From contig DASRHG010000146.1 in the NCBI GenBank assembly GCA_035650655.1, forward strand, positions 38,154 to 102,153: DNA of 64,000 bases, read 5' to 3'. The notes beneath the pieces were generated by a model. The model worked only from the letters and a program-made list of their open reading frames with translations, had not been told where the DNA came from and did no database searches. The position numbers and the translations under genes are program-made. This stretch comes from DASRHG01 sp035650655 (GTDB taxonomy: Bacteria > Desulfobacterota > Binatia > DP-6). Of this stretch, positions 50,702-59,631 are shown one piece after another. How positions within the stretch are numbered: the first letter of the stretch is position 1; every line of letters begins with the position of its first letter.

Positions 50702-53467
50702 ATGGCGGGCTTCGCGCGCTGGCTCGTGCGCCACCCGGCCGCCGTCGTCGCGGCGAACGTGCTCGTCACGGCGATCCTCGGGCTCTACGCGCTGCAGATC
50801 CGGATCGAGAACTCGCTCGAAAGCCTGCTCCCCGCGGGCGACCCCGAGGTGGCGTACTACGAGCGCACGCGGACGATCTTCGGCAGCGACGACGTCGCCG
50901 TCGTCGGCGTCCGCTGCGACGACCTCTTCGCCCCGACGACGATCGCGAAGATCGCCCGCGTGACGGAGGCGATCGGGAAGATCCCGGGCGTCGAGCGCGT
51001 GCTGAGCCTCACGAACGCCGTCGACCCCGCGGCCGACGTCGTCACGCCGCCGCGCCTCCTGCCGCGCATTCCCCCGAGTCCCGAGGAGATCGCCGCGCTC
51101 AAGGCGAAGCTCGTCGCCACGCCGCTCTACGGGAAGAACCTGGTCGCCGACGACTGGAAGGGCGCTGCGATCAACGTCTTCTTCGCGCCGCTGACCGACG
51201 CGCAGTATCAGGACCTCGCGATCGACCGGAAGATCGCGGACGTCCTCGCGGCGGCGAGCGGGCCCGAGCGCTTCTACTACACGGGCGCGGCGCACGTGAA
51301 GCAGGCGGCCGTGGAGCTCATGCGCCGCGATCTCCGCCTCTTCACGCCGATCGCCCTCCTCCTCGTGCTCGTCGTGCTCGCCGTCTCGTTCCGCACGCTC
51401 CGCGGCATCATCCTGCCGATCGCGTCCGTGTCGATGGCGCTCGTGTGGGCGCTCGGCATCATGGTCCTCGACGGGAAGTCGCTCACGCTCGGGACGTCGA
51501 TCCTCCCGCCGCTCCTCCTCGTCGTCGGCAGCTCGTACGCGATCCACGTGATCGCCCGCTACTACGAGCAGGTCTGGGCGGGCGCGGCGCCGGACGTCCT
51601 CGTCCTGCGGGCGTTCCAGCGCGTCTGGCTGCCGCTGGTCATCTCGGCGGTCACGACGGTCGTCGGCTTCGGCTCGCTCATGGTGAACCGCATCACCGCG
51701 ATCTACGACCTCGGCGCGTTCGCGGTCGTCGGCGTCGTCTGCCTCACCGTCACGTCGCTCACGTTCCTTCCCGCGGCGCTCCAGCTCCTCCCCGCCGAGC
51801 TGCGCCTGTGGACGTCGGGGCGGGTGTCGCCCGCGCTGGCGGGGAGCCTGACGCGGCTCGGGCAGCGGGCGTTCGCGTCGCGCCGAACGATCCTCGGCGT
51901 GTCCGGCGCGCTCGCCGCCGTCGCCGTCGTCGGCGTGCGGTTCATCGAGGTCGACTCGGACTTCCTCTACTACTTCGAGCCCAGCTCCCAGGTGCGCGTC
52001 GCGAGCGAGACGATCAACCACGAGATCGTCGGCTCGAACCCCTTCTACGTCGTGATCGAGACGGCGACACCCGGGCTGCTCCGGCGGTGGGACGTGCTCC
52101 GGCGCGTCAAGGACCTCCAGGCGTTCCTCGCGACGCTGCCCGGGATCAAGTCCTCGATCTCGCTCGTCGACTACCTGGAGCTCCTCGAGTCGGGCCTCAA
52201 CAAGAGCGGCGAGGGAGACATCCTGGTGGACGAGCAGGGGAACCTCCTGCCGCCCGAGAAGGCGAAGACCTTCTGGGAGGACCCCGCGCGGCTCGAGCCC
52301 GTGCTCGCGATGGTGTCGACGAGCCCGGCGACGTTCCGGAACGTCGTGACCGAGGACTTCTCCAAGGCGAGCGTGCTCGTGCGCACCGACCTCTCCGGCT
52401 CGCGGAGCATCGAGCGGACGCTCGATCGGATCCGCGTCTACCTCGCCGAGCACTTCCCGGCGGAGATGCCGGTCCGTCTGACCGGCACGCTCGTGCTCCT
52501 CACCGGGACGACGTCCGACATCGTGATGGGCCAGATCAAGAGCCTCACGCTCGCGCTCGTCGTCATCTTCGCCGTCATGGCGCTCATGTTCCTCTCGATG
52601 AAGATCGGCTTCCTCGCGATCCTGCCGAACGTGCTGCCCATCCTGATCTTCTTCGGCGTCATGGGTTGGTGCGGGGTCCTCTTGAACCTCGGGACGAGCC
52701 TCATCGCCGCGATCGCCCTCGGGATCGCGGTCGACTCGACGATCCACTACATGGCGCGGCTCAACCTCGAGCTGCGCGGGGAGACCGATCAGCAGTCGGC
52801 GATCGTGCGGACGGTGCGGACCGTCGGCGTGCCGATCGTCTTCACGACCGTCGCGCTCTTCCTGGGCTTCCTCAGCTTCGGCGCGTCGAGCTTCGTGCCG
52901 ATCAAGAACTTCGGCTTCCTCGCCGCGGCCACCATGGTGACGTCGCTCGGCGCGAACCTCGTCTTCCTGCCCGCACTCCTCGCGACGACGAAGATCATCA
53001 CGCTCTGGGACCTCCTCGGCGTGAAGCTCGGCGACGACCCGGCGCGCACGATCCCGCTCTTCGCCGGCCTCTCGGCGGCGCAGGCGCGGATCGTCGTGCT
53101 CATGGGGGAGCTCAAGCGGTTCGCGCCCGGCGAGGTCATCATCCGCGAGGGCGAGCGCGGCGACGAGATGTACGTGCTCATCCGCGGGACGACCCAGGTC
53201 TGGGTCGGCCGCGACGGCGGGCGCAGGCAGATCTTCGAGCACCGCCGCGGCGACGTCTTCGGCGAGATGGGCCTCGTGCGCCACGACCAGCGGACCGCGG
53301 ACGTGATCGCGTCGAGCGACGTCGAGGTGCTCGCCGTGAACGACCGGTTCCTGACCCGCATCCAGCGCCGCTACCCGCGCATCGCCTCCAAGGTGTTCCT
53401 CAACCTGACGCGCATCCTGAGCGACCGCCTGGAGCGTATGACCGACCTCGCGGTGGGGGCCCGGTAG
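50702..53467 (+). CDS. RND/MMPL-type transporter fused to a cyclic-nucleotide-binding domain
   Basis: A 921-residue protein. Two six-helix RND halves (about 210-400 and 615-765) each follow a periplasmic loop, with sterol-sensing/HpnN-like features: ILPPLLLVVGSSYAIHVIAR, ITAIYDLGAFAVVGVVC, IALGIAVDSTIHYMARLNLE, FLSFGASSFVPIKNFGFLA. From about residue 795 a cNMP-binding domain follows: FAPGEVIIREGERGDEMYVL, GDVFGEMGLVRHDQRTADV. Export of a lipid-like substrate under cyclic-nucleotide control is inferred. A nucleotide cyclase gene lies convergent 470 bp away. Confidence 0.85.
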   Translation: MAGFARWLVRHPAAVVAANVLVTAILGLYALQIRIENSLESLLPAGDPEVAYYERTRTIFGSDDVAVVGVRCDDLFAPTTIAKIARVTEAIGKIPGVERVLSLTNAVDPAADVVTPPRLLPRIPPSPEEIAALKAKLVATPLYGKNLVADDWKGAAINVFFAPLTDAQYQDLAIDRKIADVLAAASGPERFYYTGAAHVKQAAVELMRRDLRLFTPIALLLVLVVLAVSFRTLRGIILPIASVSMALVWALGIMVLDGKSLTLGTSILPPLLLVVGSSYAIHVIARYYEQVWAGAAPDVLVLRAFQRVWLPLVISAVTTVVGFGSLMVNRITAIYDLGAFAVVGVVCLTVTSLTFLPAALQLLPAELRLWTSGRVSPALAGSLTRLGQRAFASRRTILGVSGALAAVAVVGVRFIEVDSDFLYYFEPSSQVRVASETINHEIVGSNPFYVVIETATPGLLRRWDVLRRVKDLQAFLATLPGIKSSISLVDYLELLESGLNKSGEGDILVDEQGNLLPPEKAKTFWEDPARLEPVLAMVSTSPATFRNVVTEDFSKASVLVRTDLSGSRSIERTLDRIRVYLAEHFPAEMPVRLTGTLVLLTGTTSDIVMGQIKSLTLALVVIFAVMALMFLSMKIGFLAILPNVLPILIFFGVMGWCGVLLNLGTSLIAAIALGIAVDSTIHYMARLNLELRGETDQQSAIVRTVRTVGVPIVFTTVALFLGFLSFGASSFVPIKNFGFLAAATMVTSLGANLVFLPALLATTKIITLWDLLGVKLGDDPARTIPLFAGLSAAQARIVVLMGELKRFAPGEVIIREGERGDEMYVLIRGTTQVWVGRDGGRRQIFEHRRGDVFGEMGLVRHDQRTADVIASSDVEVLAVNDRFLTRIQRRYPRIASKVFLNLTRILSDRLERMTDLAVGAR

Positions 53468-53491
53468 GCGGACGCGGCTCCCCGCCCGCGC

Positions 53492-53761
53492 TCAGCCGCC
53501 GCGCGCCACGCGGCCGACGGCGGCGACCACGTCGTCGGGGTCGAACGGCTTCTCGAGCACGCCCGCGAGCCCGAGCGCGCGCGCCTTCTCGCGCACGTAC
53601 GGATCCCCCGAGCACGCGATCGTCGGGACCCCGGCCAGCTCCGGATACGTCCGGAGATGCGTCCGGACCGCCCAGCCGGACCGTCCCGGGAGGCCGAGGT
53701 CGAGGAGGATCACCGACGGCCGCATGCCGCGCGAGAGGAGGACGACCGCATGAGCGGCTCG
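53492..53761 (-). pseudogene. N-terminally truncated response-regulator receiver domain
   Basis: The frame keeps the second half of a CheY-like receiver: the phosphorylated Asp in PSVILLDLGLPGRSGWAV, the Thr/Ser position in VPTIACSGDPYV and the Lys in GVLEKPFDPDDVVAAV. The first strand with the acidic DD pocket is missing, and a TGA cuts the frame just upstream (near 53770). An ATG at 53725 would give 77 residues, too short to fold as a receiver. Confidence 0.65.
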
Positions 53762-53940
53762 TCTACGTCATGTGGTCGCGCGCGAAAATCCCCGTCCGTC
53801 GTGAGGCCGGGCGCGGAAGTCGGGGACGGCGTGTGCGACGCACGTCGGAGGGGGCGACACGGCCGCCCCACTGTCGAAAACGCCGCCATCTCGGGCGCTG
53901 GTCGCGGCGCGTGCGGTCCGCGCGCCGCCCGACCACCCGC

Positions 53941-56900
53941 CTACGCGCCCGCCGCCGTCGCGCTCGGGCGAGCCGCCGCGAGCCGGGCCGCGCGCGCGGC
54001 GCAGCGGCCGAGGCGGAGCTCCGCGCAGAGCGGCTCGGCGCGGGCGAGGCACCGCAGACGCGTCTCGTCGTCGCCGCGGAGGGCGGCGAGCTCCGCGGCC
54101 ACGAGCGCGACGTCGGCGAGCGTCGAGCGCGCCTCGAGCGCCTCGGCGAGGCCCCAGGCCTCGTCGAGCCAGCGCGCGGCCTCGTCCGTCCGGCCGAGCC
54201 GCATCATCACCTCGGCGAGGAGGGTCGCGATCTGCGCGCGGCGGAGCCGCCCGCCGACCTGCCGCTGGAGCTGCTCGGCCCAGCGCTGCGCGCGCTCGAG
54301 GTCCCCGACGGCGAGCAGCGCCTCGCCGACGATGCGCAGGTTCACGGTCGTCGCGCTCGGGACGCGCGTGCAGCGGTCGATCGCCGCGACGTAGCGCACG
54401 ACGTCGACCGGCTCGCCGAGCTCGCGGCGCGACGCGAGCGCGATGGCCGCGGCGGGGCCGAGGGCTGCGAGGTTCGCGATGTGCTCGGACACCTCGTAGG
54501 CGCGGTCCGCCCACTCCTTCGCCTCGGCGTATTCGCCGCGCAGGAAGTGGATGGTCGCGATCGTCCCCGCGGCGGCGCCGCGGATCGTCTGGTTCGGGGC
54601 GCGCTCGGCCATCGCGTGCGTCTCGCGCGCGCTCGCGAGGCCGCGATCGAGGTCGTCGTTCGCGACCAGCACGAGCTCGCGGACCCAGCGCGCGCTCACG
54701 TGCAGGTCGGAGCCGGCGTCGCCGCGCGCCTCGATCTCGGCGATGCACCAGTCGATCGTGCGCTCGGCGAGCGCGAAGCGCGCGTCGTGCACGTAGATCA
54801 CGCAGAGGCCCCGCGCGAGGCGGATCGACTGGAGGAAGAGGCCGGCGCGCTGCGCGATCGCGAGCGCCTCCTCGACGAGCGCGAGCCCGCGCGCGAACTC
54901 GCCGCGGTCGCCCATCATGACGAGGACCCCGTGGTGGTAGGTGAGGCTCGAGAGCGACTCGAGGTCGTTCAGCTCCTCGGCGAGCGCGCGCCCCCGGCCC
55001 GCCGCCCGCGTCGCTTCCGCGAAGTACGGCAGGCCGAACACGACCGTCAGGGCGCAGAGCCGGTTGATCGCCTCGAGCACGAGACGCCGGCGGCTCTCGT
55101 CGCCGTCGTCCGGCAGCCCCGCCTCCGAGAGCTCCAACGCGCGGCGGAAGAAGTCGGCGGCCGTCTCGTAGGAGGGCAGGTCGAACGCCGCGCGGCCCGC
55201 GCGCACGAGCGCCTCGAGCGCTTTCGCGCGGTTGTCGCTGCGCGAGAAGTGGTGCGCGAGGACGGCGGCGCGCTCGGCGCTCGGCTCGCCCTCGATCGCG
55301 GCTTCCAGCACCATCCCGGCGCGCTCGTGGAGCTGGCGGCGCTGGCGGAGGAGGAGGCCTTCGTACGCGACCTCCTGCGTGAGGCTCTCGCCGAAGCGGT
55401 ACTCGCCGTTCGAGAGGAGGTGCTTTCGATGGAGCAGCCCGCGGCGCTCGAGGTCGGCGAGCTCGCGGGGCACGTCGATGCCCTCGCCGTCCAGCACGCG
55501 CGCCAGGCTCTCGCCGTCGAACTGGCGGCCGAGGACGGCCGCCACCTGGATCACGCGCTTCGCGGCCGGCGTCAACCGGTCGAGGCGGGCGGCGATCACC
55601 TCCTGGATCGTGCCCGGCACCGGGATCTCCTCGACCGGACGCGTGACGCGGCAGGCGCCGCTGCCGCAGAGGAGGTAGCCCTCCTCGCGGAGCCCGTGCG
55701 TCATCTCCTCGGCGAAGAAGGGGCTCCCGTCGGCTTTCGCGACGAGCCGCGCCTCGAGCTCGTGGGGGAGGGCGCCGCCCGCGATGGCGCGGATGATCGT
55801 CGCGACGTCGGCGTCCGCGAGCGGACGGAGCACGATCTGCGTGAACGCGGCGGTCGTCTGCCACGCGGCATGGTCGTGCGGCCGGTGGGTGAGGAGCACG
55901 AGCACGCGCGCGCGGTCGAGTCCGGCGACGAGCCGGGCGAGCAGCTCGCGCGACGGCTCGTCGATCCACTGCACGTCCTCGATGAGGAGGACGACTGGCA
56001 CGCGCTCGGCCTCGCGCAGGAGGAGCCCGGTCACCGCCTCGAACGACTCGCGCTGGAGCTCGTCGGGGAGCGCCTCGGCGCGGCCGTCCCGCGGGACGTC
56101 GGCCATGAACCGGCCGAGGAGGGGGAAGCGCCGCTCGAGCTCGTCGTCGCACTTTCCGAGTCGCGCGGCGACCTTCGCGCGTGCCGCGTCCGGCGGGTCG
56201 CCCGGGCGGAGCCCGAAGTACGCGCGCAGCATGGAGACGAACGGATGGAACGGCGCCGCCTGGTTCATGGCGGAGCAGCGGGCCTCGAAGAAGACGGCGG
56301 GCTCGCCGGCGAGGCGCCGCTTGAACTCGTAGACGAGGCGCGACTTGCCGCACCCGGCGTCCCCGACGACCGCCACCACCTGCGCCTGCGTCCCGAGGCG
56401 CCGGAACGCGCCCTCGACCAGCGCGAGCTCCTCGGGACGTCCGACGAACGGCGTGAGCCCCCGCTCCTCGGCGATCGTCATCGAGGTGGCGGCCTCGGCG
56501 CGGGCGAGGACGCGGTACGCGACGACGCGCTCCCGCTTGCCCTTCACCGCGAGCGGCCCCGCGGGCTCCACGGCGAAGAGGCCGCGCACGAGCCGATGCG
56601 TCGCCTCGCTGATGAGGACCGTGCCGGGCGGGGCGAGCGCTTCCAGGCGCGCGGCGAGGTTCGTCGTGTCGCCGATCGCGCTGTAGTCCATCTTCAGGTC
56701 GTTGCCGACGCGGCCGACGACCACCGGGCCCGTGTGGATGCCGATCCGGGCGCGCAGCTCGATCCCCCGCTCGGCACGCAGCCGCGCCGCGAGCCCGCCG
56801 AGCGCGTCCTGAATCGCGAGCGCCGCGCCGACCGCGCGCTGGGGCGCATCCTCGTGCGCGACGGGTGCTCCGAAGAGCGCCATGATCCCGTCACCCGCGA

Positions 56901-57318
56901 GCTGGTTCACGATGCCGTCCAGGCGGTAGATCTCCCGGAAGGCCAGCTCGAGATACTCGTCGAGCAGCTCGTGGTACTCCTCGGGGTCGAGCCGCTCGGC
57001 GATCGCCGTCGAGCCGGCGAGGTCGCAGAAGAGGACCGTCACCTGCTTCCGCTCGCCCTCGAGGCCGCGGCTCGCGCGGATCCGTTCGGCGAGGGCGGCC
57101 GGCATCCAGCGCGCGAGCCGCGCGAGCGGGTCGTCGGAGGCGGGCGGCGCGGTGTCGTGGACGGCGTCGCCGACGCGCAGGCCGCAGTCGGGACAGAAGC
57201 GGAAGGTCGCCTCCAGGGTCGCGCCGCAGCCGGCGCAGCGCGGCGCCACGCGCGCTCCACAGGCGTGGCAGAACTGCTTGCCGGCGATGAGCTCGGCGCC
57301 GCAGGCGGTGCAGCGCAT
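53941..57318 (-). CDS. Class III nucleotide cyclase - AAA ATPase - TPR signalling protein
   Basis: A 1125-residue protein. Two zinc ribbons (CTACGAEL..CHACG, CAGCGATL..CPDCG; residues 3-46) precede a class III cyclase domain (95-270) with metal Asp99 (FCDLAGST), Asp143 (LAGDGIMALFG) and Asn220/Arg224 (NLAARLE), so it should be active. A P-loop ATPase follows with Walker A GDAGCGKS (319-326) and LLIEDVQWID (Walker B). The rest is TPR-like helices. Such proteins link an input to cAMP or cGMP synthesis. A textbook promoter ends 9 bp before the ATG. Confidence 0.9.
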   Translation of the reverse strand: MRCTACGAELIAGKQFCHACGARVAPRCAGCGATLEATFRFCPDCGLRVGDAVHDTAPPASDDPLARLARWMPAALAERIRASRGLEGERKQVTVLFCDLAGSTAIAERLDPEEYHELLDEYLELAFREIYRLDGIVNQLAGDGIMALFGAPVAHEDAPQRAVGAALAIQDALGGLAARLRAERGIELRARIGIHTGPVVVGRVGNDLKMDYSAIGDTTNLAARLEALAPPGTVLISEATHRLVRGLFAVEPAGPLAVKGKRERVVAYRVLARAEAATSMTIAEERGLTPFVGRPEELALVEGAFRRLGTQAQVVAVVGDAGCGKSRLVYEFKRRLAGEPAVFFEARCSAMNQAAPFHPFVSMLRAYFGLRPGDPPDAARAKVAARLGKCDDELERRFPLLGRFMADVPRDGRAEALPDELQRESFEAVTGLLLREAERVPVVLLIEDVQWIDEPSRELLARLVAGLDRARVLVLLTHRPHDHAAWQTTAAFTQIVLRPLADADVATIIRAIAGGALPHELEARLVAKADGSPFFAEEMTHGLREEGYLLCGSGACRVTRPVEEIPVPGTIQEVIAARLDRLTPAAKRVIQVAAVLGRQFDGESLARVLDGEGIDVPRELADLERRGLLHRKHLLSNGEYRFGESLTQEVAYEGLLLRQRRQLHERAGMVLEAAIEGEPSAERAAVLAHHFSRSDNRAKALEALVRAGRAAFDLPSYETAADFFRRALELSEAGLPDDGDESRRRLVLEAINRLCALTVVFGLPYFAEATRAAGRGRALAEELNDLESLSSLTYHHGVLVMMGDRGEFARGLALVEEALAIAQRAGLFLQSIRLARGLCVIYVHDARFALAERTIDWCIAEIEARGDAGSDLHVSARWVRELVLVANDDLDRGLASARETHAMAERAPNQTIRGAAAGTIATIHFLRGEYAEAKEWADRAYEVSEHIANLAALGPAAAIALASRRELGEPVDVVRYVAAIDRCTRVPSATTVNLRIVGEALLAVGDLERAQRWAEQLQRQVGGRLRRAQIATLLAEVMMRLGRTDEAARWLDEAWGLAEALEARSTLADVALVAAELAALRGDDETRLRCLARAEPLCAELRLGRCAARAARLAAARPSATAAGA

Positions 57319-57327
57319 CGAGGTTTC

Positions 57328-57356
57328 CGGCTACGCTCCCGCGCCGTCCAAGTCAA
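57328..57356 (-). promoter_or_regulatory. Leaderless-type promoter of the cyclase gene
   Basis: Minus strand TTGACT (57356-57351), 17 bp, TAGCCG (57333-57328), then 9 bp to ATG 57318. Confidence 0.6.
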
Positions 57357-57405
57357 CGGAGCGGCGAGGATTGATCCTGCGCGCGCGGGATGGGATCGTG
57401 GGGGC

Positions 57406-57693
57406 GTGCGGATCGTGCACGAGCCGGGGCGCTTCGTCGCGCACGTGGAGGGCGCGGAAGCGTACGTCGAGTACGTGCGCGACGGCGACGTGCTCGACGT
57501 CCTCCACACCTTCACGCCGCCGGCGCTCCGCGGGCGCGCGATCGCGAGCGCGCTCACGCAGGCGGTGATCGACCACGCGCGCGCCGAGGGCCTGCGGATC
57601 CGCCCGTCGTGCTCCTACACGCAGCGCTGGGCGGCCCGTCACCCGGAGGCGGCGCAGCACTTCGTCTCGGGCTCGGCGTTCGGGAGGACGTAG
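57406..57693 (+). CDS. Small GNAT-like N-acetyltransferase (YjdJ type)
   Basis: A 95-residue protein: GRFVAHVEGAEAYVEYVRDG, VLDVLHTFTPPALRGRAIAS, ALTQAVIDHARAEGLRIRPS, CSYTQRWAARHPE. This is the minimal acetyl-CoA-binding fold of the YjdJ-like group (R-G-x-A loop, then C-S-Y). GTG 57406 is 6 bp after GATCGT, 17 bp from TTGATC. Its last 55 bp overlap the convergent arsI-like gene. Confidence 0.82.
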   Translation: MRIVHEPGRFVAHVEGAEAYVEYVRDGDVLDVLHTFTPPALRGRAIASALTQAVIDHARAEGLRIRPSCSYTQRWAARHPEAAQHFVSGSAFGRT

Positions 57694-58064
57694 GCGTCGG
57701 CGTCGCCCGTGTTGGCGTACACCTCCCACCGCATGCCGTCGGCGTCGCGGACCCAGAACTTGTCGCTCGTCGCGTAGCAGCACGTGACGCCCGACTGCGT
57801 GAGGGCCTCGAGCCCCTCCCTGCGGACGCGGACGAGCTCGGTCGCCACGTCGGCGGTGCCCGGATGCCGGATCCCCAGATGCCCGACCGTGCCCGGCGCC
57901 CCGCCGAGGTTCAGCGAGACGACGGCCGGCGGGTCCGCCAGCTCGAACTTCGCGTACTCGGGCCGGACCTTCGCGGGCTCGACGCCGAGGATCCTCCGGT
58001 AGCGCTCGACGGCCGCCGGGATGTCCGTGACGTACAGGGAGACGTGGAATGCACGCTGGCTCAT
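57639..58064 (-). CDS. arsI: ArsI/CadI-type vicinal-oxygen-chelate protein (C-As lyase family)
   Basis: A 141-residue VOC-fold protein with predicted Fe(II) ligands His7 (AFHVSLYV), His62 (VGHLGI) and Glu114 (WEVYANTGD). The vicinal Cys95-Cys96 pair (SGVTCCYATSDK) binds trivalent organoarsenicals in ArsI. Spacing matches the family closely. ArsI cleaves the carbon-arsenic bond of methyl- and aryl-arsenicals. The C-terminus adds another Cys pair (KCCAAS). It lies 13 bp after arsR in one operon. Confidence 0.85.
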   Translation of the reverse strand: MSQRAFHVSLYVTDIPAAVERYRRILGVEPAKVRPEYAKFELADPPAVVSLNLGGAPGTVGHLGIRHPGTADVATELVRVRREGLEALTQSGVTCCYATSDKFWVRDADGMRWEVYANTGDADAYVLPNAEPETKCCAASG

Positions 58065-58077
58065 CGCGAGCCTCCTT

Positions 58078-58413
58078 TCATTGGCAACAGGCCGCGCCGG
58101 AGCAGCAGCGGCCGATGAATCGGCGAAGCGCCGCGGCGAGCGCGCGGCAGCGCCGGGCGTCGAGGCGGTAGACCCGCTCGCGCCCGCGGCGCTCCTGGAC
58201 GAGGAGCCCCGCGTCGGCGAGCACCTTCAGCTGATGGGACATCGCGGGCCGGGAGAGGGGGAAGCGCTCCGTCAGCTGGCCGACGTTGAGGGTCTCCCGG
58301 GACAGGACGAGGACGATCCGCTGGCGGGTCGGGTCGCCGAGGGCGGCGAGGAAGCGGCTCACCGCGGTGAGGTCGGAGACGTCGGGCAGCTTGCGGGCGG
58401 CAGATGCGGCCAT
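58078..58413 (-). CDS. arsR: ArsR-family metalloregulator
   Basis: A 111-residue winged-helix repressor: FLAALGDPTRQRIVLVLSRE, LNVGQLTERFPLSRPAMSHQ, LKVLADAGLLVQERRGRERV. The usual ELCVCDL metal site in the recognition helix is absent. A C-terminal Cys cluster (GRCCSGAACCQ) is the likely As(III) sensor, as in alternative ArsR types. It precedes arsI and should repress both through an operator over its own -10. Confidence 0.9.
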   Translation of the reverse strand: MAASAARKLPDVSDLTAVSRFLAALGDPTRQRIVLVLSRETLNVGQLTERFPLSRPAMSHQLKVLADAGLLVQERRGRERVYRLDARRCRALAAALRRFIGRCCSGAACCQ

Positions 58414-58415
58414 AC

Positions 58416-58451
58416 GTTCAAACTCTTAAACGCTTCGACCGCGGAAGTCAA
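58416..58451 (-). promoter_or_regulatory. arsR promoter with overlapping operator
   Basis: Minus strand TTGACT (58451-58446), 17 bp, TAAGAG (58428-58423), then 9 bp to ATG 58413. The imperfect palindrome GTTTAAGAGTTTGAAC (58431-58416) covers the -10 and transcription start, as expected for repressor binding. Confidence 0.6.
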
Positions 58452-58458
58452 GGCGGCG

Positions 58459-59157
58459 TCAGGCGCTGAACGCGAGGCCGAGCGTCCCGAGCGGGCCGAG
58501 GTCGACGGCGATCCGGTCACCGGGGGCGACGGCCACGGGCGCGACGAGGGCGCCCGAGATGATGCGGTCGCCCGCTCGGAGCCCTTCGCCGAAGGGGGCC
58601 AGGCGGTCGGCGACGGCGCCGACGATCGCGGCCACGTCGCCGAGCGCCGCGACGGCCGAGGTCCGGGCGACCTCGACGCCGTTCCGGACGAAGCGCGCGT
58701 CGAGGTCCGCGATGCCGCCGCCCGCGCGACGCGGGTCCGTCGCCCCGAACAGCACGGCGCGGTGGAGGACGTTCGCGGCGAGGAGGGACTCGAGGTCGTC
58801 GAGCGGCCGGTCGAGGTCGAGCACCTCGAGCGCGGGCCCGAGGCCGATGATCGCGGCCCGGATGGCGTCGGGCGGCGCCCCGGGCGGGACGGCGGCGCCC
58901 AGATGGATCGCGATCTCGGGCTCGACGCGCACGTCCGTGCCGCCGGCGAGCGCGTGCGGCCGCCCCGGCTCGAGCGCCGTCGCGAGCGTCAGGTGCCCGA
59001 CGACGATGCCGTCGAGGCCGAGCGCGCGCTGCACGGCGGGCGCGTTGAAGCCGACCTTCCAGCCGACGCGCGGATGCCCGGCGGCCAGGAGCGCGTGGAA
59101 GCGCGCGAGCTGTGCGGCCATGCCGCGCGCGATCCGGGGGTCGTCGCGGAAGCTCAT
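58459..59157 (-). CDS. Fumarylacetoacetase/2-oxopent-4-enoate hydratase-like protein
   Basis: A 232-residue protein with family features: GWKVGFNAPAVQRALGLDGI, RVEPEIAIHLGAAVPPGAPP, PALEVLDLDRPLDDLESLLA, LRAGDRIISGALVAPVAVAP. The Glu pair of VEPEIA belongs to the metal site. The group hydrates or hydrolyses ring-cleavage products in aromatic degradation. It overlaps the SRPBCC gene by 4 bp and is third in a ZIP-SRPBCC-hydratase operon. Confidence 0.82.
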   Translation of the reverse strand: MSFRDDPRIARGMAAQLARFHALLAAGHPRVGWKVGFNAPAVQRALGLDGIVVGHLTLATALEPGRPHALAGGTDVRVEPEIAIHLGAAVPPGAPPDAIRAAIIGLGPALEVLDLDRPLDDLESLLAANVLHRAVLFGATDPRRAGGGIADLDARFVRNGVEVARTSAVAALGDVAAIVGAVADRLAPFGEGLRAGDRIISGALVAPVAVAPGDRIAVDLGPLGTLGLAFSA

Positions 59158-59627
59158 CCGGGGTCCACGAGGTCGGGCCGGAACTCCGGATGCGCCGTGA
59201 GCCAGGCGGCGGCCCCGCGCATCGACTCCTCGTTCTTGCGGTTGATGAAGCGGTAGATCGGGGCCTCGAACCACCGGAGGACGGGGGTCGTCATGTGGAA
59301 GCGCTCGCGGAAGCGGAGGCGCGTCCGGTTCGGCGCCACGGGCTCGAGCGTCATCGAGCCCGCGAGGCCGGTCCGGAGCATCACGTAGTCGTAGCCCACG
59401 TTCTCGCGGACGTTCTTCACGAGCTCGAAGGACTCCCCGCGCCGCCCGAACGGCAGCGGGTAGACGACCTTCCGGAGGAGCCCGTTGCCGGCCGCGTCGC
59501 CGGGCCAGACGACCTCGACGTCGAGCACGGCGGGCGCGTACTCCTTCCACAGGTCGTAGCGCTGGAAGAGAGCCCAGAGGCGGCGGGCGGAGTGGGGCAG
59601 GTCGATCGTGAGCTCGTGCTCGCGCAC
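59154..59627 (-). CDS. SRPBCC-fold (START-like) protein
   Basis: A 157-residue protein: HELTIDLPHSARRLWALFQR, YDLWKEYAPAVLDVEVVWPG, RTRLRFRERFHMTTPVLRWF, EAPIYRFINRKNEESMRGAA. This is the hydrophobic-cavity SRPBCC fold found in polyketide cyclases and ligand-binding proteins. The ligand is unknown. The GTG start lies 4 bp after the ZIP gene stop. Confidence 0.78.
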   Translation of the reverse strand: MREHELTIDLPHSARRLWALFQRYDLWKEYAPAVLDVEVVWPGDAAGNGLLRKVVYPLPFGRRGESFELVKNVRENVGYDYVMLRTGLAGSMTLEPVAPNRTRLRFRERFHMTTPVLRWFEAPIYRFINRKNEESMRGAAAWLTAHPEFRPDLVDPG

Positions 59628-59631
59628 GACG

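Noticed and set aside
49753..57405. Very long open frame (over 2500 codons) on the plus strand opposite and across several genes
   Set aside because: High G+C removes stops from shadow frames; translation is Arg/Ala/Pro-rich and crosses clear genes. Only its last 95 codons (GNAT) are real.
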